Of a stretch of DNA of 64,000 nucleotides, positions 47,622-58,235 are shown in pieces. Location: the NCBI RefSeq assembly GCF_004217415.1, contig NZ_SHLI01000001.1:372001-436000 (forward strand), read 5' to 3'. The notes under the pieces were generated by a model. The model was not told where the DNA came from. It worked only from the letters and a program-made list of their open reading frames with translations, and searched no databases. A program made the translations under genes and the position numbers. This DNA comes from Spiribacter vilamensis (GTDB lineage: Bacteria; Pseudomonadota; Gammaproteobacteria; Nitrococcales; Nitrococcaceae). How positions within the stretch are numbered: position 1 is the stretch's first letter; each line of letters begins with the position of its first letter.

Positions 47622-48000
47622 CCGGGCGTTATGCGGCTTCCTGCTTGCAGTTCCCGCTTGCACGACCGGCGTGCTGGTATCGACTCCGGGGGTGCCACTG
47701 CCCGTGCGATGGGCGCTCGGAGTGATAACACTCCTCGTAGCCGGTCAGTCGGCGCGCTTACACTGGCCTGGCCGTTCTCACGCGGTCATTGACTTCCTGA
47801 TACTTCCCGACGGCATCGTGCACCTGCGGCGAGGCGACGGCATTGAAGAGCGAAGACGGCTCGAGGATGCGTTCGTCTCGCCGATCCTTGTTGTTCTGTC
47901 ACTCGGCGGGTCACGGGGACGCCGGACACTGGTTGTTCCTGCCGATGCACTGAATGGCGAGAGTCATCGTCGGCTTCGCTGCGAGGTTCGCCAGCGGTGA
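47569..48000 (+). CDS. ygfX: YgfX (CptA) membrane protein, SdhE partner
   Basis: This 143-residue protein has two N-terminal hydrophobic segments and a soluble tail ending LVVPADALNGESHRRLRCEVRQ, which resembles the end of E. coli YgfX (LWLAADSMDEAEWRDLRRIL). In E. coli YgfX/CptA is encoded next to sdhE and was reported as an inner-membrane toxin acting on cytoskeletal proteins. The TTG at 47569 is chosen because GGGAGGG lies about eight bases upstream; no ATG is available in frame. Toxicity here is unknown. Confidence 0.75.
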   Translation: MISLTGSGASPAYRLTPSRALCGFLLAVPACTTGVLVSTPGVPLPVRWALGVITLLVAGQSARLHWPGRSHAVIDFLILPDGIVHLRRGDGIEERRRLEDAFVSPILVVLSLGGSRGRRTLVVPADALNGESHRRLRCEVRQR

Positions 48001-48046
48001 TGCGTTTGCCGGCTGTTCCGGTATCCGATAGCCTCTTGGCGTTCCT

Positions 48047-48072
48047 GAACTTCTACCAGACTCGAAAGTCTA
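48047..48072 (+). promoter_or_regulatory. Sigma-E autoregulatory promoter
   Basis: GAACTT (48047-48052), 16 bases, then TCTA (48069-48072) matches the sigma-E consensus GGAACTT-N16-TCnnA. The predicted start would lie a few bases before the rpoE ribosome site (GGAGG at 48076-48080), giving a very short leader. rpoE genes are commonly autoregulated in this way. Confidence 0.55.
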
Positions 48073-48084
48073 CGCGGAGGGTTA

Positions 48085-48672
48085 ATGAGTACCGCTAATG
48101 CGGACAAGGAGTTGGTAGAGCGTGTTCAGGCGGGCGATAAGAAAGCCTTCGACCTGTTGGTTCTCAAATACCAGCACAAGCTCGTCAAGCTCATATCCCG
48201 CTATGTACACGACCATGCCGAAGCGCTGGACGTCTCGCAGGAGGCGTTTATCAAGGCATACCGTGCCTTGCCCCGCTTTCGCGGTGATAGCAGCTTCTAC
48301 ACATGGCTCTATCGGATCGGGATCAACACCGCCAAGAACCACCTGGTTTCGCAGGGCCGGCGTCCACCCGACAGCGATATTGATGCCCAGGACGCTGAAC
48401 GATATGACATCGAATCGCGTCTGAAGGATCAGGAGTCACCTGAAGCGCTCGCGCAGCGCGATCAGGTGCAGGACACAGTGATGAGCGCCATTGGCGATTT
48501 GCCGGATGATCTGCGAACAGCGATCACACTCCGCGAATTCGAGGGGCTCACCTACGAGGAAATTGCAGAGGCGATGGATTGCCCGATAGGAACCGTGCGG
48601 TCGCGGATATTCCGCGCCCGAGAGTCAATTGATAAGCGGCTGCGGCCGCTGGTATCCGGCACAGATGGGTGA
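48085..48672 (+). CDS. rpoE: Extracytoplasmic sigma factor RpoE/AlgU
   Basis: This 195-residue ECF sigma factor directs the envelope-stress regulon. Region 2 (HAEALDVSQEAFIKAYRALPRFRGDSSFYTWLYRI, here cited as two motifs DVSQEAFIKAYR and FYTWLYRI) and region 4 (LTYEEIAEAM, GTVRSRIFRARE) match RpoE/AlgU. GGAGG precedes the ATG. The stop overlaps the rseA start. It is released when RseA is cleaved after periplasmic folding stress. Confidence 0.96.
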   Translation: MSTANADKELVERVQAGDKKAFDLLVLKYQHKLVKLISRYVHDHAEALDVSQEAFIKAYRALPRFRGDSSFYTWLYRIGINTAKNHLVSQGRRPPDSDIDAQDAERYDIESRLKDQESPEALAQRDQVQDTVMSAIGDLPDDLRTAITLREFEGLTYEEIAEAMDCPIGTVRSRIFRARESIDKRLRPLVSGTDG

Positions 48673-49268
48673 CAACGATGCAGGATGATATTTACCAACA
48701 ACTCTCTGCCTACGTAGATGAAGAGCTCGGTCGGGACGAGCGCCGTTTCCTCGAGCGTCGTCTGGAGTCGGATGAAGAGCTGCGAGCGGCGCTGGCTCGC
48801 TATTACGCCATTGGCGCCGCGGCGCGCAACGAATCGGCTCCCGAGGCCGCCGGTCTTGCGGACCGCGTCCGCCGGCATCTCGAGGCCGAGGCCCCCCATG
48901 AAAGAAGCGAGGGCGATACCTCGGGTAAATGGAGACGGGTCTTTTTCATGGCCCAGCCCATCGGCGGCATAGCGATCGCCGCCAGTGTAGCGCTCGCCCT
49001 GGTTGTCGCCTGGCCCCTGGTGCCCGACCCCACCCGTCCTGATAGCACTTCCTCGACTGTTCAAATCGCCGCCGAGCCAACCGTGGGAACACTATCCCGT
49101 GTCGGCGGACAGGCTAGCCAGGACCCGGTAGCGAACGACTCGCTGGATGAGCAGCTACGCCGGCAGCTGCAGCCGTATTTCATGGACCACAATGATCAAT
49201 CCGCCACGCGGCCTATCGGTGGCACTTTGGAGTCGGTACGAACCATTGGTCATGACGCCGAGCGCTAG
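48669..49268 (+). CDS. rseA: Anti-sigma-E factor RseA/MucA
   Basis: This 199-residue single-pass inner-membrane protein sequesters RpoE. The N-terminal cytoplasmic part (QQLSAYVDEELGRDERRFLERRLESDE, recognisable by LSAYVDEEL and FLERRL) is the sigma-binding domain. One membrane segment lies near 94-118. The C-terminal periplasmic tail would bind RseB. A GTG at 48669 overlaps the rpoE stop; the ATG at 48678 is an equally possible start. It overlaps rseB by 17 bases. Confidence 0.9.
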   Translation: MTTMQDDIYQQLSAYVDEELGRDERRFLERRLESDEELRAALARYYAIGAAARNESAPEAAGLADRVRRHLEAEAPHERSEGDTSGKWRRVFFMAQPIGGIAIAASVALALVVAWPLVPDPTRPDSTSSTVQIAAEPTVGTLSRVGGQASQDPVANDSLDEQLRRQLQPYFMDHNDQSATRPIGGTLESVRTIGHDAER

Positions 49269-50283
49269 TTCGGGCAGCCTATGGCGGCAGGTGTGCCGGC
49301 GCGCTGTCCTGCCGACGCTCGCGCTGGTTGCCTCCGTCGGTGCTGCTGCACAGCAACCGCAAACCGCGTCCGGCTGGATCGAGAAGGCGAGTGGTGCCGG
49401 AGAGCGCCACAGCTTCGTAGCCGATGTCGTCTACGAGCAGGGTAGTCACATCGAGGCGCTGCGGCTGTGGCGTGATGTTGCGGAAGATTCCCGCCTCCGC
49501 GAGAGGCTCATGACCTTATCCGGGCCGCAGCGCGAGATTCTGCGCACCTCCGAGACGACAACCTACCTGATGCCGTCCGCGTCCGGACGGCTGGCGCAAC
49601 GATATTCCGGCCGCTCGATCGGACTGCCCGGCCCCGACGAGATCGAGCGGCTTGACGAGCACTATGAGCTCAATGTCGACGGTGATGACCGGATCGCCGA
49701 TCGCCCGGTGCAGCGGATTCGGCTGGCCCCTCGGGACGAGTTCCGCTACGGCTACGCCCTCTGGCTTGACCGAAAGACCGGCCTGGTGCTTCGCGCCGAT
49801 GTGATCGATCAGGATTCAACGTCCGTGGAGCGCTTTTTAATCGTCGATCTCGAATTCCGCGATCGCCTTGCGCCGGAGGCGCTCGATCCCGTTCTGGCAG
49901 AGGATGGGACGTCATTCGATCGGCTGACGCAGCGTGTCGAGGGCGATGACGAGCAAGTCCCCGTTCAGGTTGCCTGGTCCGTGACGGACTTGCCGGAGGG
50001 TTTCACGCTGCAGACCGACCGCGCTCAGACGCTCTCCAACCGCGAGACGCCCGTTCGTCACATGGTGTTTTCGGACGGCATGGCGACCGTATCCGTCTAT
50101 ATCGAGCGACACGACGCACCGAATCCCCTCGAAGGTCCGATGAGCATGGGCGGAGTGAACATCCACGCGCGCACTCTTGATGGCGTGCAGACGCTGGTGG
50201 TCGGGCAAGTGCCCGCGGCAACCGTCCGCCGTATATCGACGTCACTGGTGCGCGAAAGCGACAGCAACGCTACAGGCCAGTAA
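49252..50283 (+). CDS. rseB: Sigma-E regulatory protein RseB/MucB
   Basis: This 343-residue periplasmic protein binds RseA and shields it from DegS until lipids or mis-sorted LPS displace it. It has a signal peptide (LPTLALVASVGAAAQ) and the MucB/RseB fold, with YGYALWLDRKTGLVLRADVID typical of the LolA-like first domain. The ATG at 49252 is chosen because it starts the signal peptide. The next gene starts five bases after the stop. Confidence 0.92.
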   Translation: MTPSASSGSLWRQVCRRAVLPTLALVASVGAAAQQPQTASGWIEKASGAGERHSFVADVVYEQGSHIEALRLWRDVAEDSRLRERLMTLSGPQREILRTSETTTYLMPSASGRLAQRYSGRSIGLPGPDEIERLDEHYELNVDGDDRIADRPVQRIRLAPRDEFRYGYALWLDRKTGLVLRADVIDQDSTSVERFLIVDLEFRDRLAPEALDPVLAEDGTSFDRLTQRVEGDDEQVPVQVAWSVTDLPEGFTLQTDRAQTLSNRETPVRHMVFSDGMATVSVYIERHDAPNPLEGPMSMGGVNIHARTLDGVQTLVVGQVPAATVRRISTSLVRESDSNATGQ

Positions 50284-50287
50284 TCCT

Positions 50288-51742
50288 ATGTCTATTTCAA
50301 CGCCGACTTCGCGACCGCTCCTTCGGCTGATCACCGCGCTGGCGACAGCGTTCATGGTTTTCAGCACCGGCGCACTCGCACAGAATCTCCCCGAATTCAC
50401 GGATATGGTCCGTGAAAACAGCCCGGCGGTCGTGAATATCAGCACGACGCAGTCCGTTCAGGGCAATCGCGGCGGGATGCCCGATATGCCCGGGATGCCT
50501 GATCCCGACGACCTGCCGGAAGGGCATCCTTTTCGCGATTTCATGGATCGCTTCAGGGATGACGACGGGCAGCGCTCGCCGCGTCGTGATGCCCGATCGC
50601 TCGGCTCGGGATTCATCATTTCCGAGGACGGTTACATCCTCACCAATAACCATGTCGTCGAGGACGCAGACGAGATTATCGTCCGCCTGAATGATCGTCG
50701 CCAGATGGTCGCCGAGCTTGTCGGCGCCGATGATCGGGCGGATCTGGCGCTGCTGAAGGTGGACGGCGAGGGCATGCCGACGGTCAGGACCGGCAAGTCT
50801 TCGGAAGTCGAGGTCGGTGAATGGGTGCTCGCCATCGGGTCGCCGTTCGGCTTCGAATACTCGGTAACCGCCGGGATTATCAGCGCCAAGCAGCGCAGCC
50901 TGCCGATGGAAAACTACATCCCCTTCCTGCAGACCGATGTGGCGATCAATCCGGGTAACTCCGGTGGTCCACTGTTCAATCTCGATGGCGAGGTGATCGG
51001 GGTCAATTCCCACATATACAGTCGGTCGGGCGGTTTCCAGGGTATTTCGTTCGCGATTCCGATCGAACTGGCGATGGACGTCGCCGATCAGCTCCGCGAC
51101 GGCGGCGAGGTGAATCGTGCCTGGCTCGGAGTCGTTATTCAGGATGTCACACGTGATCTCGCCGAATCGTTCGGCATGGATCGTCCCGAGGGTGCGTTGA
51201 TCGCGCAGGTGCTGCCAGACAGCCCGGCGGGTGCGGCGGGGCTTGAGCCCGGTGATGTGGTGCTTGAATTCAACGGCAACGACGTCGCGACATCCGGGGC
51301 GCTGCCACCGATGGTGGGTCAGGCGACAGTCGGCTCGACGGTGCCGGTGGTCGTGATGCGCAATGGCGAGCGTGAAAAGCTGGAAGTCGAGCTGGCTCAG
51401 CTGCCTGACGACATGGGTCAGCAAAGCAACGAGCAGTCGCGCGCCCAGCCCGGTGTTTTCGAGGAACTTGGCCTGGCGGTCGAGCCGCTGAACGCAGAAC
51501 GGCGAGACGCACTGGGACTGGATGATGACGTGACGGGGCTGGTCGTCGCCGGCGTTAGCGGCGGGCCTGCCGCTGATGCCGGGATTGAATCCGGCGATGT
51601 CATCACGAGGGTGAACAGTGAGCCCGTCGATGGCGTCGAGCCGTTTACCAGCATTATTGACGGCCTCGAATCGGGGCAGAGTGTGCCGCTGCTGGTCCTG
51701 CGCGATCAGAGTCAGCGCTTCCTGGCACTGCGCATCCCCTGA
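50288..51742 (+). CDS. mucD: Periplasmic serine protease MucD/DegP
   Basis: This 484-residue HtrA-family protease and chaperone has a signal peptide ending LAQ, the triad H122 (TNNHVVED), D152 (RADLALLK) and S225 (GNSGGPLF), and two PDZ domains. It closes the rpoE-rseA-rseB-mucD operon, the arrangement known for Pseudomonas algU-mucABD without mucC. The ATG at 50288 is the signal-peptide start; earlier codons overlap rseB. Confidence 0.95.
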   Translation: MSISTPTSRPLLRLITALATAFMVFSTGALAQNLPEFTDMVRENSPAVVNISTTQSVQGNRGGMPDMPGMPDPDDLPEGHPFRDFMDRFRDDDGQRSPRRDARSLGSGFIISEDGYILTNNHVVEDADEIIVRLNDRRQMVAELVGADDRADLALLKVDGEGMPTVRTGKSSEVEVGEWVLAIGSPFGFEYSVTAGIISAKQRSLPMENYIPFLQTDVAINPGNSGGPLFNLDGEVIGVNSHIYSRSGGFQGISFAIPIELAMDVADQLRDGGEVNRAWLGVVIQDVTRDLAESFGMDRPEGALIAQVLPDSPAGAAGLEPGDVVLEFNGNDVATSGALPPMVGQATVGSTVPVVVMRNGEREKLEVELAQLPDDMGQQSNEQSRAQPGVFEELGLAVEPLNAERRDALGLDDDVTGLVVAGVSGGPAADAGIESGDVITRVNSEPVDGVEPFTSIIDGLESGQSVPLLVLRDQSQRFLALRIP

Positions 51743-51743
51743 G

Positions 51744-52787
51744 GTGACACTCCGGTCGATCTGCATCGTCCGGCTGTCGGCGCTGGGCGACGTCACCCAT
51801 GTCATTCCGGTGGTGAAAAGCCTCCAGGCGCAGGTTCCCGATGTGCAGATCACCTGGGTGATTGGACGACTAGAGGCGAAGCTGCTCGGTGATCTGCCCG
51901 GCGTCGAATTCATCGTCCACGACAAACGCTCGGGGTTGTCGGGACTGGTGGCCCTGCGTCGCCGACTGCGCGGCCATCGCTTCGATGCCCTGTTGCACAT
52001 GCAGGTCTCGCTGCGCGCCAACCTGGTGGCCGCCATGGTCCCTGCCCGCATCCGGGTCGGGTATGACCGAGCCCGGAGCAAGGATCTGCATGGGCTTGTC
52101 GTCAACCGGCGCATCCCGGCCCGACGCCGCGAGCATGTTCGTGATGGCCTGGCGAGCTTTCTCGAGCCACTCGGCCTCGATCCTGCGCCCCCGGTCTGGG
52201 AGATACCGCTACAGGTGGCGGATTACGGCCTTGCCCGTGCCCATCTGGCGGCGGATCGTCCGAACCTGGTGATCAGTCCCTGTTCAAGCCATCCGCTGCG
52301 TAACTGGATAACCGATCGTTACGCAGCGCTGGCGGACTACGCGGCCCATCACTATGGCGCGAACGTCGTGCTGGTTGGCAGTCCGTCCACGACAGAGCGG
52401 CGAATCTGCGAGGCAATCGAATCACTCGCGCAGATGCCGGTCGTCAACATCTGCGGCCAGGACACGTTAAAGCAGCTCGCGGCCCTCCTCGAGTCGGCGG
52501 ATTTGCTGATATCGCCGGATACCGGGCCCGCCCATATCGCCAACGCCGTGGGTACTGACGTCCTCGGGCTCTACGCGGCGAGCAATCCGGCACGATCCGG
52601 TCCGTATCACTCGCTTCGCTGGTGCGTCGACCGTTATCCCGAGGCCCTTGAGCGGTTCACGGGCAAGACGGTGGATACGGCGCGCTGGGGGGCGAAGGCC
52701 GAGTTCGCCGGGGCGATGGCGATGATCTCGTTCGATGACGCCCGCGAGCGTCTCGATGCCTGGATGGATCAGTCCGGCGTCGTGTAA
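51744..52787 (+). CDS. Glycosyltransferase family 9 (heptosyltransferase-like)
   Basis: This 347-residue GT9 protein starts ICIVRLSALGDVTHVIP and contains LLISPDTGPAHIANAVGTDVLGLY, the ADP-heptose:LPS heptosyltransferase signatures. It probably adds heptose or a related sugar to the LPS core at the inner membrane. The GTG at 51744 lies one base after the mucD stop with GAGG just upstream. Linkage to the sigma-E operon fits an envelope function. WaaC, WaaF or another GT9 cannot be separated from sequence alone. Confidence 0.88.
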   Translation: MTLRSICIVRLSALGDVTHVIPVVKSLQAQVPDVQITWVIGRLEAKLLGDLPGVEFIVHDKRSGLSGLVALRRRLRGHRFDALLHMQVSLRANLVAAMVPARIRVGYDRARSKDLHGLVVNRRIPARRREHVRDGLASFLEPLGLDPAPPVWEIPLQVADYGLARAHLAADRPNLVISPCSSHPLRNWITDRYAALADYAAHHYGANVVLVGSPSTTERRICEAIESLAQMPVVNICGQDTLKQLAALLESADLLISPDTGPAHIANAVGTDVLGLYAASNPARSGPYHSLRWCVDRYPEALERFTGKTVDTARWGAKAEFAGAMAMISFDDARERLDAWMDQSGVV

Positions 52788-53173
52788 TCGCGGTAGGATT
52801 TCTCCTCGATCAATCGCGAGCCCAGTCCCTCGTTCACCGCTTTCTTGATCGCCGCGCGGCGATCGTTGGTGAAATACACGGATCTTGCCAGCCTGACGAA
52901 ATCCTCCTGGAATGATTGCCGCGCCTCGAGATCGCGGATGCCGTCTTCGATCTCCCACAGGGCCTCATTGACCGTTTTCAGCTGCGTGCGCAGCTCGGTG
53001 ATTTCCGGCGTCATGCGGACTTCGTCGTGCCAGATGCGGTTGAGTGCCTCGAGCTCGAAGCGCACGTTCTTCAATTTGCCCGGATCGGTGATTCGTTCCG
53101 ACTTGATCTCGAGGATGGTGATCTTGTCGAGCACCTCCCCGAACGAAAGCGGGACCGCGATGCTGTCTTCCAT
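52769..53173 (-). CDS. DUF6165 protein
   Basis: This 134-residue helical protein of unknown function starts [23 protein letters not shown] and continues with heptad-like charged helices. I recognise it as DUF6165, often found near LPS glycosyltransferases. It has no signal peptide or membrane segment. It overlaps the convergent GT9 gene by 19 bases and diverges from lepA. The context suggests an accessory role in LPS or capsule sugar work, but no activity can be stated. Confidence 0.75.
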   Translation of the reverse strand: MEDSIAVPLSFGEVLDKITILEIKSERITDPGKLKNVRFELEALNRIWHDEVRMTPEITELRTQLKTVNEALWEIEDGIRDLEARQSFQEDFVRLARSVYFTNDRRAAIKKAVNEGLGSRLIEEKSYRDYTTPD

Positions 53174-53271
53174 TGAACCCCCTGGTCACCTTCACGTGGA
53201 AAGCGCCTTATTATCCACTGTCTGATGGATGCTGGCGACATTCACCGCGCCGCCCTGTATCCTTTGAATGC

Positions 53272-55095
<1,824 letters not shown>

Positions 55096-55117
55096 GCCGG
55101 CGTGCGGACCGTTAACA

Positions 55118-55855
55118 ATGCTTGATTTCGAACAGTTACTGGTTCTTCTCACGCTCGTGAGCGGCGTGATCTGGATTATCGATCGCTTTCGCCGCCGACG
55201 TCGTTCGCCCGATGCGGCGGTATCGTGGTGGGTGGATCTTGGCCGGTCCCTGTTCCCGGTGATCCTCGCGGTGCTGATCATCCGCTCGTTCATTATCGAG
55301 CCATTCCGGATCCCGTCCGGATCGATGCTGCCGACCCTCGCAGTCGGTGATTTCATTCTCGTCGATAAATTCAGTTATGGCCTGCGGTTGCCGGTGGTCC
55401 ATAACCTGATCGTGCCGGTGGGCGACCCGGAGCGGGGTGATGTCACCGTATTCCGTTATCCAGAGGATCCCTCCCAGGACTACATCAAGCGGATCGTCGG
55501 CCTGCCCGGGGATACCCTGACCTACGCGGATAAACGCCTCGCCATCAACGGTGAGCCGCTCGACATCGAACGGCTCGGCGAGTGGAGCGGCGACGACGGC
55601 TTCCGTCTGTTGCGCGAGCGCCTCGGCGGGGAGTGGCACGAGATGCTGGTCCACCGCTCGCCGGATGACCGGCAGTTCACGTTCACGGTCCCCGAGGACG
55701 AGTATTTCGTCATGGGCGACAATCGCGACCGCAGCAGCGATAGCCGCTTCTGGGGCACGGTGCCGCGAGATCACCTCGTGGGGCGCGCCTTTTTTATCTG
55801 GCTCAGCTGGAACGGAGGCCCCAACTGGTCGCGGATGGCCGACGTGATTGAGTAA
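55118..55855 (+). CDS. lepB: Signal peptidase I
   Basis: This 245-residue inner-membrane protease removes signal peptides. The catalytic serine is S69 in PSGSMLPTL and the lysine is K124 in DYIKRIVGLPGD. Two N-terminal hydrophobic segments separated by an Arg-rich cytoplasmic loop are visible. GDNRDRSSDSRFWG is the conserved box E. It is shorter than E. coli LepB (324 residues). It lies 22 bp after lepA. Confidence 0.95.
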   Translation: MLDFEQLLVLLTLVSGVIWIIDRFRRRRRSPDAAVSWWVDLGRSLFPVILAVLIIRSFIIEPFRIPSGSMLPTLAVGDFILVDKFSYGLRLPVVHNLIVPVGDPERGDVTVFRYPEDPSQDYIKRIVGLPGDTLTYADKRLAINGEPLDIERLGEWSGDDGFRLLRERLGGEWHEMLVHRSPDDRQFTFTVPEDEYFVMGDNRDRSSDSRFWGTVPRDHLVGRAFFIWLSWNGGPNWSRMADVIE

Positions 55856-55871
55856 TGACCGGGAGCAAGAC

Positions 55872-56570
55872 GTGACGAACAGCCGTGACCGACTTGTTGA
55901 GCGTATCGATTGGACATTCAATGATCCGACGCTCCTCGACTGCGCGGTGACGCATCGCAGCGCCGACGGCCCGAATAACGAGCGTCTCGAGTTTCTGGGC
56001 GATGCCATTCTCAATTTCGTGATCGCCTCCGAGGTATTCGAGCGCCGTCCGGAGATGCATGAGGGCGAGTTGAGCCGGCTGCGCGCCGCGCTGGTCAACA
56101 AGAATGCGCTCGCGGAGATTGCCCGCGGCATTGATCTCGGTGCCCACATGATCCTTGGCAGCGGCGAGCTGAAAACCGGTGGTAGCCGCCGTGATTCGAT
56201 CCTCGCCGACGGGCTTGAGGCGATCATCGGTGCGGTCTACCTGGATGGCGGGTACGAAGCGGGTCGTGCGCTGGTTCGGCGGCTGTTCGATGAGCATCTC
56301 GAGCGTCTTCCGGACATGGAGGCGCTCAAGGATCCGAAGACCCGACTGCAGGAGTACCTCCAGGCGCGGCACCTCGAGCTGCCGAGTTACGATGTCGAGC
56401 ACGTCAGCGGTCGTGCCCATCAGCAGACGTTTCGAGTCGGATGTCGCTGCGAATCCCTGCAACTCGTCGGCGAAGGCATCGCCGGCAATCGACGTCAGGC
56501 GGAACAGGCCGCGGCTGGCGACTTACTGGAACAACTCGCCGCCGCAGGCACGGGACAGACCCATGATTGA
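55872..56570 (+). CDS. rnc: Ribonuclease III
   Basis: This 232-residue double-strand RNA endonuclease has the catalytic signature NERLEFLGDAIL and, near residue 110, LADGLEAIIGAVYLDGG. A C-terminal dsRNA-binding domain follows. It processes rRNA precursors. The GTG at 55872 with GGGAG is preferred to the TTG at 55848, which would overlap lepB. It overlaps era by eight bases. Confidence 0.95.
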   Translation: MTNSRDRLVERIDWTFNDPTLLDCAVTHRSADGPNNERLEFLGDAILNFVIASEVFERRPEMHEGELSRLRAALVNKNALAEIARGIDLGAHMILGSGELKTGGSRRDSILADGLEAIIGAVYLDGGYEAGRALVRRLFDEHLERLPDMEALKDPKTRLQEYLQARHLELPSYDVEHVSGRAHQQTFRVGCRCESLQLVGEGIAGNRRQAEQAAAGDLLEQLAAAGTGQTHD

Positions 56571-57483
56571 TTCGCAAACCCCACCGGATGACGGCTTCGT
56601 CGCCGGCTTCGTGGCGCTGGTCGGGCGCCCCAATGTTGGCAAGTCGACGCTGCTCAACGCACTGCTTGGCCAGAAAATCAGCATCGCAACGCGCAAGCCC
56701 CAGACCACCCGCCACCGCATCCTGGGCATTCACCAGCGCGACGACGCCCAGATCGTCTACGTGGATACACCGGGGCTCCACGAGAATGGCCGTACCGCCA
56801 TGAACCGCTACATGAACGAGGCAGCGGGTAGTGCGTTGGGCGATGTCGATGTGATCGTGTTCCTGATCGAGGCAGGCCGCTGGACCGAGGCCGACGAGCA
56901 GGTGCTCAGGCGGTTGCAGGCCGTTGATACGCCGGTGATCGCGGTCATTAACAAGGCCGACCGGCTGCGCGACAAAAATTATCTGCTCCCGGAGATCGAA
57001 GCGATGTCGAAGCGCTTCGAATTCGTGGCGGTGGTTCCGATCTCGGCGCTCAAGAGCGATAACCTGCAGGCGCTCGAGGGCTCGCTTATCGAGCAACTGC
57101 CGGCGGGCCCACCACTCTTTCCCCGCGACCAGGTGACCGATCGCGACGAGCGCTTCATGGCGACCGAGCTCGTGCGCGAGCAGCTGACGTTGATGCTGGG
57201 TGACGAGCTGCCCTACGCCAGCACCGTCGAGATCGAGGCCTTCGAGCAGGAGGGCCAGCTCCGGCGTATCGCCGTCATCATCTGGGTCGAGCGTGTCGGC
57301 CAGCGTCGCATCGTCATCGGCGAGGGCGGCGAGCAGGCGAAGCGCATCGGTGCGGCGGCGCGTCGGCAGATGGAACACCTGTTCGGGGGCCGGGTCTACC
57401 TCAAGCTATGGGTCAAGGTGCGAGAGGGCTGGTCGGATGATGCACGGATGCTGAAGTCGCTGGGTTATAGCGCTGATCAATGA
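56563..57483 (+). CDS. era: GTPase Era
   Basis: This 306-residue GTPase has G1 GRPNVGKSTLLN, G3 DTPG and G4 NKAD, and a C-terminal KH domain (IVIGEGGEQAKRIG) that binds the 3' end of 16S rRNA. It acts in 30S assembly. The ATG at 56563 overlaps the rnc stop, and its own TGA overlaps the recO ATG, so rnc-era-recO are translationally coupled. Confidence 0.96.
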   Translation: MIDSQTPPDDGFVAGFVALVGRPNVGKSTLLNALLGQKISIATRKPQTTRHRILGIHQRDDAQIVYVDTPGLHENGRTAMNRYMNEAAGSALGDVDVIVFLIEAGRWTEADEQVLRRLQAVDTPVIAVINKADRLRDKNYLLPEIEAMSKRFEFVAVVPISALKSDNLQALEGSLIEQLPAGPPLFPRDQVTDRDERFMATELVREQLTLMLGDELPYASTVEIEAFEQEGQLRRIAVIIWVERVGQRRIVIGEGGEQAKRIGAAARRQMEHLFGGRVYLKLWVKVREGWSDDARMLKSLGYSADQ

Positions 57484-58235
57484 CCATCCACTCGCGGGAT
57501 GCCAGCCTCGAGCCGGGGTTTATCCTGCACACCCGCGCCTATCGTGACACCAGTCTGCTACTCGAGGTGCTGAGTCGCAGCCACGGACGGGTCGGGCTCG
57601 TGGCGCGTGGCGCCCGCGGCCGCAAATCCCGCACGACCGGGTTGCTTCAGCCCTTTCAGCCGCTGGCGCTATCATGGCGCAGCCGCGGTGAGATGGGGTC
57701 GCTGCGCGAGGTTGAACCGGCCGGCCGGCCCTTTGCGCTAAAGGGCCGGCGGCTGGTCAGTGGGCTCTACGCCAACGAGCTCCTGATGCGGTTACTGGGC
57801 CGGGAGGATCCCCATCCGGGGCTCTTCGAGCACTACCTCAACCTCCTCGAGGCGCTCGCCGAGGCCGTTCCCGAAGCGGTGGTCCTGCGGGGGTTCGAAC
57901 GGGATCTGCTCGGGTTGCTCGGTTACGGGCTACCGCTGGCGCGGGATACCGAGGATGCCCCGCTGGAGCCGACGCGATGGTATCGTTACGACCCGGTGCG
58001 CGGGGCGATGCCGGTAGCAGGGCCGGAGACAACCGGCCTGGTCGTGAGCGGCGAGACCCTGCTCGGGCTTGCCGAACCCGTGATGACCGAGTCGACCGCG
58101 CGCGCCAGCCGCGATCTGATGCGCGCGGCACTGCACCCGCATATCGGTCACCGTCCACTCAAAACACGCGAGCTCTACGGCCGCTATACAGCCAGGAGAG
58201 ATTCCGATCATGGCCCACCATCAAGGCAGTCTTGA
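57480..58235 (+). CDS. recO: DNA repair protein RecO
   Basis: This 251-residue protein mediates RecA loading with RecR and RecF. The N-terminal OB fold begins [20 protein letters not shown] and continues [12 protein letters not shown]. The zinc-binding cysteines found in Gram-positive RecO are absent, as in other gammaproteobacteria. The start codon overlaps the era stop (ATGA) and its end overlaps pdxJ by 26 bases. Confidence 0.93.
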   Translation: MTIHSRDASLEPGFILHTRAYRDTSLLLEVLSRSHGRVGLVARGARGRKSRTTGLLQPFQPLALSWRSRGEMGSLREVEPAGRPFALKGRRLVSGLYANELLMRLLGREDPHPGLFEHYLNLLEALAEAVPEAVVLRGFERDLLGLLGYGLPLARDTEDAPLEPTRWYRYDPVRGAMPVAGPETTGLVVSGETLLGLAEPVMTESTARASRDLMRAALHPHIGHRPLKTRELYGRYTARRDSDHGPPSRQS

